Assembly: GCF_007994985.1 (NCBI RefSeq)
Contig: NZ_VOQF01000003.1
Coordinates: 62,001-126,000, forward strand
DNA from: Metabacillus litoralis
Lineage (GTDB): Bacteria; Bacillota; Bacilli; Bacillales; Bacillaceae
Direction of reading: 5' to 3'
DNA length: 64,000 nt
Shown: positions 1 to 8,869 of the stretch, one piece after another
Layout: every line of letters starts with the position of its first letter
Numbering within the stretch: position 1 is the first letter of the stretch
Translations under genes and position numbers: made by a program
The notes under the pieces: generated by a model
Databases searched by the model: none
Told to the model about the DNA's origin: nothing
What the model saw: only the letters and a program-made list of their open reading frames with translations

Positions 1-1434
1 AGCCTCGACCATCCCATATTTACTGATATCTATTAAGTGCTTTGTAACAGAATTTGTCATATACTTAATTTCAGTCAAATCGTAACCCCAAATGGATTTT
101 TCTGATAAAATGTTTTTTACCAAATTTTTTATGCTATTATCACTTTCATTACAGTTACTCCATAGCTTTTGAAATAAAGCGATAATATCTTGATCATCTA
201 TAAGATTTATTTTTTCTTCTCCTCGATATCCACGGTAAAAATAAATCAATGAACTTAGTGAAAAAACAATTCCTTTTGGTAGCATGTTAAATTTCTTTTC
301 ATAATCCATTAAAGTTGGTAAAAGTCTTGTTTTAAATTTTGAAATAGAGTTTAACGAGATGCTTAATAAATAATGATGAATAAACGGATTTTTAAATCGA
401 TCACTTACATCGTTTGCATATTGCCTCATTTCTTCTTGAGGAAAATTCATGCTTGGTATTATTTCTTCATTGATTACTGTCTGTATATAATCTTTTACAA
501 CATCTGCTGTTACAGCTTCTCTAACAGTGTTCAAACCTGATAAAAAGGCTACAGGTGTCATTAATGTATGCGCACCATTCAATATTCTCACCTTCTTTAG
601 GCGGTAAGAATGTAAATCATTGACTATATGAACATTCAAGCCAATCTTATGAGCAGGAAATTCTTCCTTTAACAACTCTGGACCTTCTATAACAAACAGA
701 TGGTATTTTTCACCCACAACTATGAGGTCATCTCTATAACCCAATTCTTCCGTTTTTTCTTTTACACTATCCTTTGGAAAGCCTGGCACAATACGATCAA
801 CCAATGTATTGCAGAAGGTATTTGCAGCATTTAACCATTCACTAAATTCTTTAGGTAATGGCCAGTTTTTAGCATGCTTTTGAATAATGGTTTTTAATTT
901 CATGCCATTATCTTCGATTAATTCACAAGGAAGAATGATTAAACCCTTTGAAACATCACCATTGAAATATTGATATCTTTCGTATAAAAAAGCAGTTAAT
1001 TTTGCTGGAAAGCTTTTCTGAGGAACATCTGTTAATGTGTCATTTTGAACATACGATATCCCAGCTTCAGTTGTATTCGATATAATAAATCGCAAATCAG
1101 GATTTTTAGCCATGTTCAAATATTTTTCATATTCATTAAAAAGGTTAATTCCTCTACTTATTGACTGAATAACCTCATGCTCATTAATAGAAGTATTATT
1201 CATCATTCCTTGTAAATATAAGGTATACAACCCTTCCTGTTCATTGATTAAATCCACTGCACCATTCTCGGTAGATTGAACCACAACAACACTACCCTTA
1301 AATAGTCCATGCTTATTCATCTCATGAATTTGCCAGTCACAAAATGCTCGCAAAAAATTACCAGTTCCAAATTGAAGAACTTTTTCAGGAAACTCATGCT
1401 CAACATTCAATAAGGACTTTGATAGTCGTTCCAT
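1..1434 (-). CDS. uxaB: Tagaturonate reductase (altronate oxidoreductase), 3' end cut by window edge
   Basis: NAD-dependent reductase that converts D-tagaturonate to D-altronate in hexuronate catabolism, in the cytoplasm. The N-terminal region reads FGTGNFLRAFCDWQIHEMNK, the nucleotide-binding start typical of the mannitol dehydrogenase/UxaB family, followed by a polyol-dehydrogenase-like body. Start ATG is preceded by a GGGGGAG ribosome site. 478 codons are present and the frame is still open at base 1; family members are about 480 residues, so only a few residues are missing. It is the last visible gene of the uxaC-exuR-uxaB set; in B. subtilis uxaA follows. A cre/LacI-type operator lies immediately upstream of its ribosome site. 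Confidence 0.93.
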   Translation of the reverse strand, partial: MERLSKSLLNVEHEFPEKVLQFGTGNFLRAFCDWQIHEMNKHGLFKGSVVVVQSTENGAVDLINEQEGLYTLYLQGMMNNTSINEHEVIQSISRGINLFNEYEKYLNMAKNPDLRFIISNTTEAGISYVQNDTLTDVPQKSFPAKLTAFLYERYQYFNGDVSKGLIILPCELIEDNGMKLKTIIQKHAKNWPLPKEFSEWLNAANTFCNTLVDRIVPGFPKDSVKEKTEELGYRDDLIVVGEKYHLFVIEGPELLKEEFPAHKIGLNVHIVNDLHSYRLKKVRILNGAHTLMTPVAFLSGLNTVREAVTADVVKDYIQTVINEEIIPSMNFPQEEMRQYANDVSDRFKNPFIHHYLLSISLNSISKFKTRLLPTLMDYEKKFNMLPKGIVFSLSSLIYFYRGYRGEEKINLIDDQDIIALFQKLWSNCNESDNSIKNLVKNILSEKSIWGYDLTEIKYMTNSVTKHLIDISKYGMVEA

Positions 1435-1450
1435 TACATCTCCCCCTTTA

Positions 1451-1464
1451 TGCACACGTTAACA
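1451..1464. promoter_or_regulatory. cre/LacI-type operator before uxaB
   Basis: TGCACACGTTAACA matches the cre consensus TGWAANCGNTNWCA at 12 of 14 positions. The identical 14-mer lies in front of uxaC. It is either a CcpA site or the operator of ExuR (also LacI family); identity at both loci suggests a shared regulator. Confidence 0.6.
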
Positions 1465-1468
1465 ATGG

Positions 1469-1491
1469 ATTTCGGGGTCAGACCCCGAAAT
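1469..1491. repeat. Perfect 10-bp-stem palindrome (GGGGTCAGACCCC core) at the exuR 3' end
   Basis: ATTTCGGGGT-CAG-ACCCCGAAAT is a perfect inverted repeat with a 3-nt loop. It overlaps the last base of the exuR stop codon. A run of T follows only on the plus strand, so for the leftward genes it is not a textbook terminator; it may be a processing or attenuation hairpin or a dispersed palindrome. Confidence 0.7.
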
Positions 1492-2498
1492 CAATTTTTT
1501 ACCCTATCAACAGTTTGTCGATTAACTAATTCCGTTTTTAATAATAGTAGCTCTGAACGTTGAACAGCATTACCTTCCATTAACTTTAATAATCGTTTTG
1601 CTCCAACAGTACTTATTTGTTCAATTGGTCTTTTTACAGTTGTCAGTGCTGGTGTTGTATATTTAGAAAAACCGATATCATCAAAACCGATAATCGAAAA
1701 ATCATCTGGTACAGATAATCCTGCTTCAGTAATAGCCTTCATGGCTCCTATAGCCATATCATCATTTGAACAAAAAACCGCAGTTGGTCTTACTTTTAAT
1801 GAGATTAATTCATTCATTGCTTTATATCCACTTTCCATATCATAATTACCTTGAATCATATATTGTTGTGAAATCGTCAGCTTGTGCTCAATCATGCTAT
1901 CCAAATATCCTTGTTTACGTTCTATTGTTGAGCGAAAATGTGGAGTGCCTTCAATAATTGCAATTCTTTTATGATTGTGTTGTATAAGAAGATTTACTGC
2001 CTCATACGCCCCTTCACGATCATTTGATAAAATGTTTACAATCGATTGATCTTCAACAAGACGATTTAAAATAACAAGTGGAATTTCTTGTTTTCGAACA
2101 TGGTAAATAAATGAATTATCCACATCACTCTGACTCATAACAATTATTCCATCAAATCTTTTCCGGCTGATCGAACTAAAATCTTCTAATTCTTCAATTC
2201 CTTTAATAATTAAGCTATAATGATCATCAATTTGATTGGTAACACCTTTAATCGTTTCAGCAAGAAAACTTGACGAAGTTCCCTCTGTTAAACTAGTTAG
2301 AAACAATCCGATTGTATAAGATTTTTGCAAAACTAAACTTCTCGCATTTACATCAGGAGCATAGTTTAACTGTTGTGCAATTTCTTTAATTTTCCGTTTT
2401 GTATCTTCTTTCAATAGCGGACTATTGTTTAGTGCTCTTGAAACAGTAGTATGTGAAACATTAGCTAGCTTTGCAATATCCTTTATCGTAACTCCCAC
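1491..2498 (-). CDS. exuR: LacI-family repressor of hexuronate genes
   Basis: 335-residue DNA-binding repressor. The N-terminus VTIKDIAKLANVSHTTVSRA is a classic LacI helix-turn-helix and hinge helix; the rest is a periplasmic-binding-like effector domain (IGFDDIGFSKYTTPALTTV near the C-terminus). It very probably senses a hexuronate intermediate and controls uxaC/uxaB through the identical operators in front of both genes. GTG start with an upstream AGGTAGG-like ribosome site. It lies 57 bp after uxaC in the same direction, and its position between uxaC and uxaB matches the B. subtilis exu locus, though the transporter and other genes found there are absent between uxaC and exuR here. Confidence 0.88.
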   Translation of the reverse strand: MGVTIKDIAKLANVSHTTVSRALNNSPLLKEDTKRKIKEIAQQLNYAPDVNARSLVLQKSYTIGLFLTSLTEGTSSSFLAETIKGVTNQIDDHYSLIIKGIEELEDFSSISRKRFDGIIVMSQSDVDNSFIYHVRKQEIPLVILNRLVEDQSIVNILSNDREGAYEAVNLLIQHNHKRIAIIEGTPHFRSTIERKQGYLDSMIEHKLTISQQYMIQGNYDMESGYKAMNELISLKVRPTAVFCSNDDMAIGAMKAITEAGLSVPDDFSIIGFDDIGFSKYTTPALTTVKRPIEQISTVGAKRLLKLMEGNAVQRSELLLLKTELVNRQTVDRVKN

Positions 2499-2555
2499 TC
2501 AAACAACCTACCTTCAACACCTATTTAAGCTAGAATATCATAGCTTATTCTTAGG

Positions 2556-3968
2556 TTACAATGCAGAATCAAAGAGAAAGTAATCTCTTGCATTATAATA
2601 AGAAATCCCTTGGATAATTTCCCCTAACATATCTATATCATTTGGCACTTCTCCATTTTCGACCCATTCACCAATCAACTGACAAACCAGTCTTCTAAAA
2701 TATTCGTGTCTTGTATACGAAAGAAAACTTCTCGAGTCTGTTAACATACCAATAAATTGACTAAATAAACCAATACTAGCTAATGTCTTCATTTGATTTA
2801 ACATACCTTCTTTTTGGTCATTAAACCACCATGCTGTTCCAAATTGCATTTTGCCGCGAACTCCACCACCCTGATAACTGCCAATTATACTTGCAAGGGA
2901 TTCATTGTCTTTAGGATTTAGTGAATAAAGAATTGTTTTCGGCAGTTTATTTTCTTTATCTAAAACATCTAGTAATTGACAAAGTGGTTTTGCAATCTGT
3001 TCATCGTTCATACAATCAAAGCCTGTATCAGGACCAAGAAATTCTAGCATTCTCGTATTATTATTTCTCAATGCATTAATATGTAACTGCATTGCCCAAC
3101 CTAATTCAGCATATTTTTTACCTAGGAATACTAATGTAAAAGTTTTATACTTAGCTTCATCTTCTATAGATACCTTCTCACCCAGTAATGCTTTTTTGAA
3201 AATATTATTCACCTCAATTTGAGTAGCTTCAGCAAATAACATGGTATCTATTGCATGATCCGAAACTCTACCACCTAATGCATGAAAAAATTCAATTCTA
3301 GATTCTAGTGCATGTAGCAGATCCAAATAATTTTCAATCTTTGTTTTTGTGATAACAGATAGTTTTTCAATCCAATCCCTAAATGTATCTTTATTAAGTT
3401 CTAATGCTTTATCAGGTCGAAAACTTGGTAATACTCTTACATGAAAGTCATTTTCTTCAGCTAATTTTTGATGAAATTCCAATGAATCAACAGGATCATC
3501 TGTTGTACAAATAACCTCAACCTTAGACTTTTTTATTAATTCTCTTACAGTGTTATCCTTCTGTGACAACACCGTATTTACTTTCTCCCATATTTTTGGT
3601 GCTGTTTGCTCATTCAAAATCTCAGATATACCAAAATAACGCTGCAGCTCTAAGTGCGTCCAATTATAAAGAGGATTCCCAATCGTCATAGGCACTGTTT
3701 TTGCCCAAGCGATAAATTTTTCATAATCACTTGCATCACCTGTAATGTATTTTTCTTCAATACCATTTGCTCTCATAGCTCGCCACTTATAATGATCACC
3801 ATATAACCATGCTTCTGTTATATTCTTAAATTGTTTATTTTCGTAAATCTCCTTAGGACTAAGATGACAGTGATAATCAATAATAGGCATTTTTTTAGCA
3901 TAGTTGTGAAAAAGTGTTTCTGCTACCTTATTTGATAATAAGAAATTTTCTCCCATAAAAGTATTCAA
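2556..3968 (-). CDS. uxaC: Glucuronate/galacturonate isomerase
   Basis: Catalyses D-glucuronate to D-fructuronate and D-galacturonate to D-tagaturonate, the first step of the hexuronate pathway. The N-terminal metal-binding signature IDYHCHLSPKEI of the amidohydrolase-like uronate isomerase family is present and the length (470 residues) is normal. The frame can be opened upstream at a GTG (3998), but that codon lies inside the operator; the TTG at 3968 has an AAAGGGGAG ribosome site 6 nt away and gives the family N-terminus (NTFMGENF), so I use it. First gene of the uxaC-exuR-uxaB unit. Confidence 0.95.
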   Translation of the reverse strand: MNTFMGENFLLSNKVAETLFHNYAKKMPIIDYHCHLSPKEIYENKQFKNITEAWLYGDHYKWRAMRANGIEEKYITGDASDYEKFIAWAKTVPMTIGNPLYNWTHLELQRYFGISEILNEQTAPKIWEKVNTVLSQKDNTVRELIKKSKVEVICTTDDPVDSLEFHQKLAEENDFHVRVLPSFRPDKALELNKDTFRDWIEKLSVITKTKIENYLDLLHALESRIEFFHALGGRVSDHAIDTMLFAEATQIEVNNIFKKALLGEKVSIEDEAKYKTFTLVFLGKKYAELGWAMQLHINALRNNNTRMLEFLGPDTGFDCMNDEQIAKPLCQLLDVLDKENKLPKTILYSLNPKDNESLASIIGSYQGGGVRGKMQFGTAWWFNDQKEGMLNQMKTLASIGLFSQFIGMLTDSRSFLSYTRHEYFRRLVCQLIGEWVENGEVPNDIDMLGEIIQGISYYNARDYFLFDSAL

Positions 3969-3993
3969 TTTTTTCTCCCCTTTGAATGTTTTA

Positions 3994-4007
3994 TGCACAC
4001 GTTAACA
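3994..4007. promoter_or_regulatory. cre/LacI-type operator before uxaC
   Basis: TGCACACGTTAACA, identical to the site before uxaB. It sits just downstream of the predicted uxaC transcription start, where a bound repressor would block elongation. Confidence 0.65.
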
Positions 4008-4017
4008 TTACAATTTA

Positions 4018-4046
4018 ATGATAAATCATAATTTCCGAATAATCAA
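4018..4046 (-). promoter_or_regulatory. Predicted SigA promoter of uxaC
   Basis: On the minus strand: TTGATT, 17-bp spacer, TATCAT. Transcription would begin about 7 nt on, immediately before the operator. Confidence 0.55.
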
Positions 4047-4184
4047 TGTATTACCTGAATTAACTTTACATTATTTAGTATCATAGTATTAACTTGACGC
4101 GAAACATTTTAAACAATTCTTCATCTCATTAGCTGTCATTCTATATAATTTCTGATGTTCCGGTACATTGTGTCCTAATCATGA

Positions 4185-4216
4185 CAAAAGAAGACACATC
4201 CATTAAGAAATGTGCC
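4185..4216 (-). terminator. Rho-independent terminator of the pentapeptide-repeat gene
   Basis: Minus strand GGCACAT ... ATGTGTC stem followed by a T-rich tract, 22 bp after the stop codon. Confidence 0.65.
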
Positions 4217-4237
4217 TTTTATATAAAACTTATAATA

Positions 4238-4681
4238 TTATGTTCTATTCTTTAGTAAATCTTCAACTAAAACACCGTTTATTTTCAAACCAGTAATATT
4301 ACAATCTTCAATCTCCATATTCGATAAATTACATTTTCTAAGTTGAGCATTTGCCAAATCACAATTTTTAAAACTGATCGGATCATATTGACCATCTGCC
4401 TGGTAATTTGCTTCACCTTCGATGGGAAGAACAATATTATGAAATTCAGTTCCATATAAATGAACAGAGTTAATAGAAGCATATGTAAAATTTGCATGCT
4501 GAATTTTTGCTCCCGATAAATTCACATCATTGAATACCATGTCTATCATATTCACATTATTAATTTTTGTTTTAGCCAAACTAACATTGTCTATGTCGAG
4601 AGACTCAGCATTTACTTCATTCCACTTAGATCCTGAAATATCTGTCGATTGCAAATCTAATTTTTGGATTTTTAAAGCCAA
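4238..4681 (-). CDS. Pentapeptide-repeat-like protein
   Basis: 147 residues built of imperfect A(D/N)LXX-type repeats over almost the whole length (ANFTYASINSVHLYGTEF; CDLANAQLRKCNLSNMEI), which should fold as a right-handed quadrilateral beta helix. No signal peptide or membrane segment. AGGAGG ribosome site. Such proteins include DNA-gyrase-protecting mimics, but nothing in this one specifies a target. It stands alone between the uxa genes and the cadmium unit, with its own terminator. Confidence 0.8.
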   Translation of the reverse strand: MALKIQKLDLQSTDISGSKWNEVNAESLDIDNVSLAKTKINNVNMIDMVFNDVNLSGAKIQHANFTYASINSVHLYGTEFHNIVLPIEGEANYQADGQYDPISFKNCDLANAQLRKCNLSNMEIEDCNITGLKINGVLVEDLLKNRT

Positions 4682-4820
4682 TTGTAAAATCCTCCTTTAT
4701 ATTATATTTATTTAAAATACAATATAAAAAATTCTACAAGATCTAGTTATCTCCTTCTATTTTTTTGTAAATTAATGTTAATTAATTCAAAATAGAATTT
4801 CAAATTCTTCTAGAGATTTT

Positions 4821-4970
4821 TTAATGTGTGTCAATATTCCCCTCTAATATCCTACTTTTATTTGAATCATTATCAACATCAGAGCTACCTAAATTTGTTA
4901 TTAAAATATTAATAACGATAAATAAAATAAATAGTAACCAAACCCACCATTTTGATAGAACTTTTTTCAT
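4821..4970 (-). CDS. Small single-pass membrane protein (49 aa), unknown function
   Basis: Starts MKKVLSKWWVWLLFILFIVI: a short basic N-terminus followed by one hydrophobic segment (about residues 8-26), then a polar tail (SSDVDNDSNKSRILEGNIDTH). GGGTGAG ribosome site 9 nt before ATG. I recognise no family. It is encoded divergently from the cadmium resistance unit, and nothing ties it to that function. Confidence 0.6.
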   Translation of the reverse strand: MKKVLSKWWVWLLFILFIVINILITNLGSSDVDNDSNKSRILEGNIDTH

Positions 4971-5119
4971 ATTAAAATTTCTCACCCTTTCTATTTTTTC
5001 GTAAAGTAAATAAATAATTCACTAACAATATTTGATGGTGATTATTATGTACTATATATTTCTCTGTCTTAAAACTAGTATATCCTTACTCACTACTATT
5101 TCCACCTTAAGAAATTTGT

Positions 5120-5148
5120 TTGACACACATATTAGCTATTGTTAATAT
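5120..5148 (+). promoter_or_regulatory. SigA promoter of the arsR-cadA unit
   Basis: TTGACA, 17-bp spacer, TAATAT. Near-consensus, upstream of the palindromic operator. Confidence 0.8.
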
Positions 5149-5158
5149 GATATCAATA

Positions 5159-5180
5159 TATATTAGTAATTACTAATATA
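5159..5180. promoter_or_regulatory. 22-bp perfect palindromic operator for the ArsR-family repressor
   Basis: TATATTAGTAA|TTACTAATATA is a perfect dyad beginning about 10 bp after the -10 box and ending 12 bp before the arsR start codon. Its placement and symmetry fit autoregulation by the ArsR/SmtB dimer encoded next. Confidence 0.8.
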
Positions 5181-5192
5181 ACGGAGGTAAAC

Positions 5193-5513
5193 ATGAAAAA
5201 AATAGATGTTGATATGAAAGTTAAATTTCTACGTGGATTTTCAGATAAAACACGTATTCAAATACTTGAAGCTATAAAAACTGAAGAAAAAACCGTATCT
5301 CAAATCGTAAAGGAATTAAACGGGAATCAATCTAATATTTCTCAACATTTAACCTGTTTAAAAGGCTGTGGTTTGATTGTTGGTAGACAAGAAGGAAAAT
5401 ATGTTTTTTATAGCCTAGCTAGTGAACAAATCCGAGAATTACTAACGATGTTTGATGTAGTACTTGGAGATGTTCAAAATCAAGTAGCCTGTTGTGAGCG
5501 TCATCTTGATTAG
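5193..5513 (+). CDS. ArsR/SmtB-family metalloregulator, CmtR-like (cadmium/lead type)
   Basis: 106-residue winged-helix repressor that should release DNA on binding soft metal ions and so induce the efflux pump. The recognition region SNISQHLTCLKGCGLIVGRQ carries Cys55 and Cys59 in the CxxxC arrangement of CmtR (Mycobacterium), and the C-terminal tail holds Cys100-Cys101, a likely third ligand source. The N-terminal CadC-type cysteine is absent, so this is a CmtR-type rather than classical CadC site (inference). GGAGG ribosome site; the stop codon overlaps the ribosome site of the ATPase gene, so the two are translationally linked. Confidence 0.87.
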   Translation: MKKIDVDMKVKFLRGFSDKTRIQILEAIKTEEKTVSQIVKELNGNQSNISQHLTCLKGCGLIVGRQEGKYVFYSLASEQIRELLTMFDVVLGDVQNQVACCERHLD

Positions 5514-5522
5514 GAGTTGGTG

Positions 5523-8063
5523 ATGATTATGTCAGATAAATGTTGTGATACAAATAAGTCAGTGGAAAATGATCAAGCTTGTTGTAATACCAATATGAAA
5601 GATCTTACTTCTAACACAAATTGTTGTAGTAATGACCATGCAAATAAAATTGAAGAAAAAAAGGAAGTAAAGCAAACTTGCTGTAATGTCACAAAAGAAG
5701 AATATCGTCAATCTAAGGTTGATATTAATCGCACAGTTTTTAGTACTGACAAAGAATCATTAGATAAATTCGAATACCTTATACATGGTATGGATTGTCC
5801 CTCTTGTGCCCTAACCATAGAAAAAGGGTTAAATAGATTAAAGGCTGTTCGAGAAGTAAAAGTGAATTATAATACGGCCAAACTCCATGTACTTGTTCAT
5901 AGAAACTCCGCTTTTGAAATAGAAAATCAAGTAAAGCAACTTGGATTTACAATAGAAGCACTGACAAAAAATAAAAACCTACAAACCTATAATATTGAAG
6001 GCATGGATTGTGGGAGCTGTGCTAAAAGCATTGAAAATCATCTGAATACCATTTCGTCTGTAAAAAGTGTTTCAGTAAACTTTTCTACTGGCAAAATGAA
6101 GCTCGATCATGAAAATAGTGTCGATGAAATCATCTCAGAAGTAGCAAAAATAGGGTTTAAGGCGACGTTACAGACAAAAGGGAACACCAGCCAAACTCCC
6201 AAAAAAAATAATGAATTTGGATCAATTATTGTTTCAGGAGTATTAATTGCACTTGGATTTATTGGTTCGTATACAGATATTTCTCCTATGATGTCAACTT
6301 TCTTATATGCTTTCGCAATGGTTTTAAGTGGCTATAAGCCTGTAAAAAGTGCTTTTTATTCGATAAGAAGTCGTTCATTAGATATGAATGTTCTTATGTC
6401 AGTTGCAGCAATTGGAGCTGCTCTGATTGGTGAATGGCTAGAAGGTGCAACAGTGGTATGGTTATTTGCTCTAGGTACAACACTTCAAAACAAATCAATA
6501 GAGCATACGAGGAATTCTATTCGTAACTTAATGGATTTAGCTCCAGCAGAAGCTTGGGTTAGAGTTGGAGAGACTTTAACAAAAAAGCCTGTTGAAGACA
6601 TTTCAATCGATGAAATCATTATTGTAAAACCAGGCGATAAAATACCGTTAGATGGTGAAATTATCGTTGGCGAATCAAGTGTTAATCAAGCACCCATAAC
6701 CGGAGAATCTATTCCAGTTGATAAAAATATTGGTGATTCCGTTTATGCAGGATCAATTAATGAAAATGGTTCAATTGAAATAAAAGTAACTAAATTAGTT
6801 GAAGATACAACAATAGCTAAAATTATTCACCTAGTTGAAGAAGCGCAAGAACAAAAAGCTCCAACACAAGCTTTTGTAGATAAATTTGCAAGTATTTATA
6901 CTCCGGTTGTGTTTATTTTAGCACTACTAGTAATGATAATACCCCCTCTTCTCACTCTTGGTTCCTGGGGTGAATGGTTTTATAAGGGTTTGGAATTATT
7001 AGTTGTTGCATGTCCCTGTGCTTTAGTTATTTCTACTCCAGTCGCTATCGTATCTGCAATCGGCAATGCGGCAAGGAACGGTGTGTTAATTAAAGGTGGT
7101 ACATTCTTAGAAACTGCAGGATCAATTAATGCAATAGCTTTTGATAAAACCGGGACATTAACAGAAGGAAAACCAGCTGTAACTGAAATTAAACCATATA
7201 ATATGACAGATAATGAACTTTTATCAATTGCTTTAACATTAGAAGAACACTCTTCACATCCAATCGCCAAAACAATTGTAAATTATGTAAAAGAAAAAGG
7301 TATTTCTTCTAAAAAAGGTGATTTGTATAAAAGTATTGTTGGTAAAGGTGTTCAAGCTACCGTTGAAGGAAATGTATATTATGCTGGTAATCTAAAACTA
7401 TTTGAAGATATGAATATAGCTTTAGATCATGTTAAGAAAGATGTTGAAAGTATTCAAAATCTCGGTCGCACAGTAGTCATTATCGGTACAAAACATGATA
7501 TAAAAGGATTGATATCTGTTTCAGATACAATTCGGAAAACCACTGTACACGCTTTGAACTCATTAAAGCAAATAGGTGTGAAGCAAGTTGTTATGTTAAC
7601 AGGTGATAATGATGGCACTGCTAGATTAATTTCAAAAGAAGCAAATATTAATCGTTATTTTTCTGAGCTATTGCCTGAGGATAAAGTAAGTGTTATTAAA
7701 CAATTACAAAATGAAGGTCTAAAGGTTGCAATGGTTGGAGACGGAATTAATGATGCTCCTGCACTTGCTACAGCAGATTTAGGAATTGCTATGGGTGGAG
7801 CTGGTACAGATACTGCGATGGAAACTGCTGATATTGTACTTATGGCAGATAACCTTGAAAAACTTCCTCATACAATGAAGCTAAGTAGAAAAGCATTAAC
7901 CATTATCAAACAAAATATCTGGTTTTCATTGATCATTAAATTTATTGCATTGGCCCTCATATTCCCAGGTTGGCTAACACTGTGGTTAGCTGTTTTAAGT
8001 GATACCGGTGCAGCTATAATTGTGATCTTGAATGCATTACGTCTCTTAAAAGTTAAACAATAA
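5523..8063 (+). CDS. cadA: Cadmium/zinc/lead-exporting P1B-type ATPase
   Basis: Membrane pump exporting Cd2+/Zn2+/Pb2+ with ATP. About 846 residues, longer than staphylococcal CadA (about 727) because of a cysteine-rich N-terminal tail with four CC pairs followed by two HMA domains (GMDCPSC and GMDCGSC). Core signatures: CPC ion site (VACPCALVI), phosphorylation loop AFDKTGTLTEG, SSHP, MLTGDN and VGDGINDAPALA, with about eight membrane segments. ATG chosen at 5523, 6 nt after AGGAG; an ATG two codons later is possible. Coupled to the ArsR-family repressor gene, whose stop codon overlaps its ribosome site. Confidence 0.93.
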   Translation: MIMSDKCCDTNKSVENDQACCNTNMKDLTSNTNCCSNDHANKIEEKKEVKQTCCNVTKEEYRQSKVDINRTVFSTDKESLDKFEYLIHGMDCPSCALTIEKGLNRLKAVREVKVNYNTAKLHVLVHRNSAFEIENQVKQLGFTIEALTKNKNLQTYNIEGMDCGSCAKSIENHLNTISSVKSVSVNFSTGKMKLDHENSVDEIISEVAKIGFKATLQTKGNTSQTPKKNNEFGSIIVSGVLIALGFIGSYTDISPMMSTFLYAFAMVLSGYKPVKSAFYSIRSRSLDMNVLMSVAAIGAALIGEWLEGATVVWLFALGTTLQNKSIEHTRNSIRNLMDLAPAEAWVRVGETLTKKPVEDISIDEIIIVKPGDKIPLDGEIIVGESSVNQAPITGESIPVDKNIGDSVYAGSINENGSIEIKVTKLVEDTTIAKIIHLVEEAQEQKAPTQAFVDKFASIYTPVVFILALLVMIIPPLLTLGSWGEWFYKGLELLVVACPCALVISTPVAIVSAIGNAARNGVLIKGGTFLETAGSINAIAFDKTGTLTEGKPAVTEIKPYNMTDNELLSIALTLEEHSSHPIAKTIVNYVKEKGISSKKGDLYKSIVGKGVQATVEGNVYYAGNLKLFEDMNIALDHVKKDVESIQNLGRTVVIIGTKHDIKGLISVSDTIRKTTVHALNSLKQIGVKQVVMLTGDNDGTARLISKEANINRYFSELLPEDKVSVIKQLQNEGLKVAMVGDGINDAPALATADLGIAMGGAGTDTAMETADIVLMADNLEKLPHTMKLSRKALTIIKQNIWFSLIIKFIALALIFPGWLTLWLAVLSDTGAAIIVILNALRLLKVKQ

Positions 8064-8100
8064 ATAATCGAAAATGCTCTAAAATGCCGTTATTCTATTT

Positions 8101-8130
8101 ATTAAGGCTCTTTTTTGAAAGAGCCTTAAT
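8101..8130 (+). terminator. Hairpin terminator after cadA
   Basis: Perfect 13-bp stem ATTAAGGCTCTTT / AAAGAGCCTTAAT with a TTTG loop; the following tract is A+T-rich rather than pure T. Confidence 0.65.
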
Positions 8131-8160
8131 AAATTACAAGCAACCATCACTCCACTTTTA

Positions 8161-8191
8161 AAAACAAAAAAGAGAAACATCTGGATGCTTC
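8161..8191 (-). terminator. Terminator of the prolyl 4-hydroxylase-like gene
   Basis: Minus strand GAAGCATC / GATGTTTC stem followed by TCTTTTTTGTTTTT. Confidence 0.75.
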
Positions 8192-8212
8192 CCTATCACA
8201 ATTTATCATATC

Positions 8213-8863
8213 TTATCTAACAGCTTTTCTTCTCATCCATTGTGTTGCAGCCCATTTATCACCAATTAAAACTGGTGCACCACCATGTAAAGTAAGTTCA
8301 TTTAACGTTTGATCATTATAGAAATACTCAAAATAAACTGCCATCCCTTTTTTAGCTGAAACAGAAAAGTTAAGCTTAGGAAAATATGTTTCTCCTCCTA
8401 ATTCTACATCATTCAAATACATAACTAATGTACTAATTCTAGGATTACTAACAGCATTGCTTGTTGACGAAAAAAAATCAAAATGAGCTTTATACTCCTG
8501 ACCAATTTTGTAATTTAAAATTTGAAGTCCTTCAGCATGGTCAAAGGGCATACTCATAATCTGTGATAACCTCTTTTCAATTCTCGTGACAACTTCACTT
8601 TCTCCATCCTGAAAAAACATGCTACTGCTTGTTCTCAATTCTTCTGTACTTCGTGAATTACCTATTTTTGACCGTTGAATTCTATCTTTCGACAAGCTAA
8701 TAAGATCATCACACTCTTCATCACTCAATACATTACCTAACACAACGATTAACGGCTCTTCTATTTTAGCTATAATTGATATTTCTCTGTCTTCTGTTTG
8801 GATTACATTACCATCATGATTGAATATTGTTTGTTCTTTAATTGGTAATTCTTTATCATCCAT
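8213..8863 (-). CDS. 2-oxoglutarate/Fe(II) dioxygenase, prolyl 4-hydroxylase type
   Basis: 216 residues, the size of the Bacillus anthracis collagen-like prolyl 4-hydroxylase. The double-stranded beta-helix shows the iron facial triad: H and D in AHFDFF and the distal H in LTLHGGAP, plus the 2-oxoglutarate lysine in GDKWAATQW; RTSSSMFF is also typical. Likely hydroxylates proline in a protein substrate (collagen-like exosporium proteins or EF-Tu have been proposed in relatives). I use the ATG with GAAAG 6 nt upstream; a TTG two codons earlier is possible. Monocistronic with its own terminator. Confidence 0.87.
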   Translation of the reverse strand: MDDKELPIKEQTIFNHDGNVIQTEDREISIIAKIEEPLIVVLGNVLSDEECDDLISLSKDRIQRSKIGNSRSTEELRTSSSMFFQDGESEVVTRIEKRLSQIMSMPFDHAEGLQILNYKIGQEYKAHFDFFSSTSNAVSNPRISTLVMYLNDVELGGETYFPKLNFSVSAKKGMAVYFEYFYNDQTLNELTLHGGAPVLIGDKWAATQWMRRKAVR

Positions 8864-8869
8864 TGTCAA

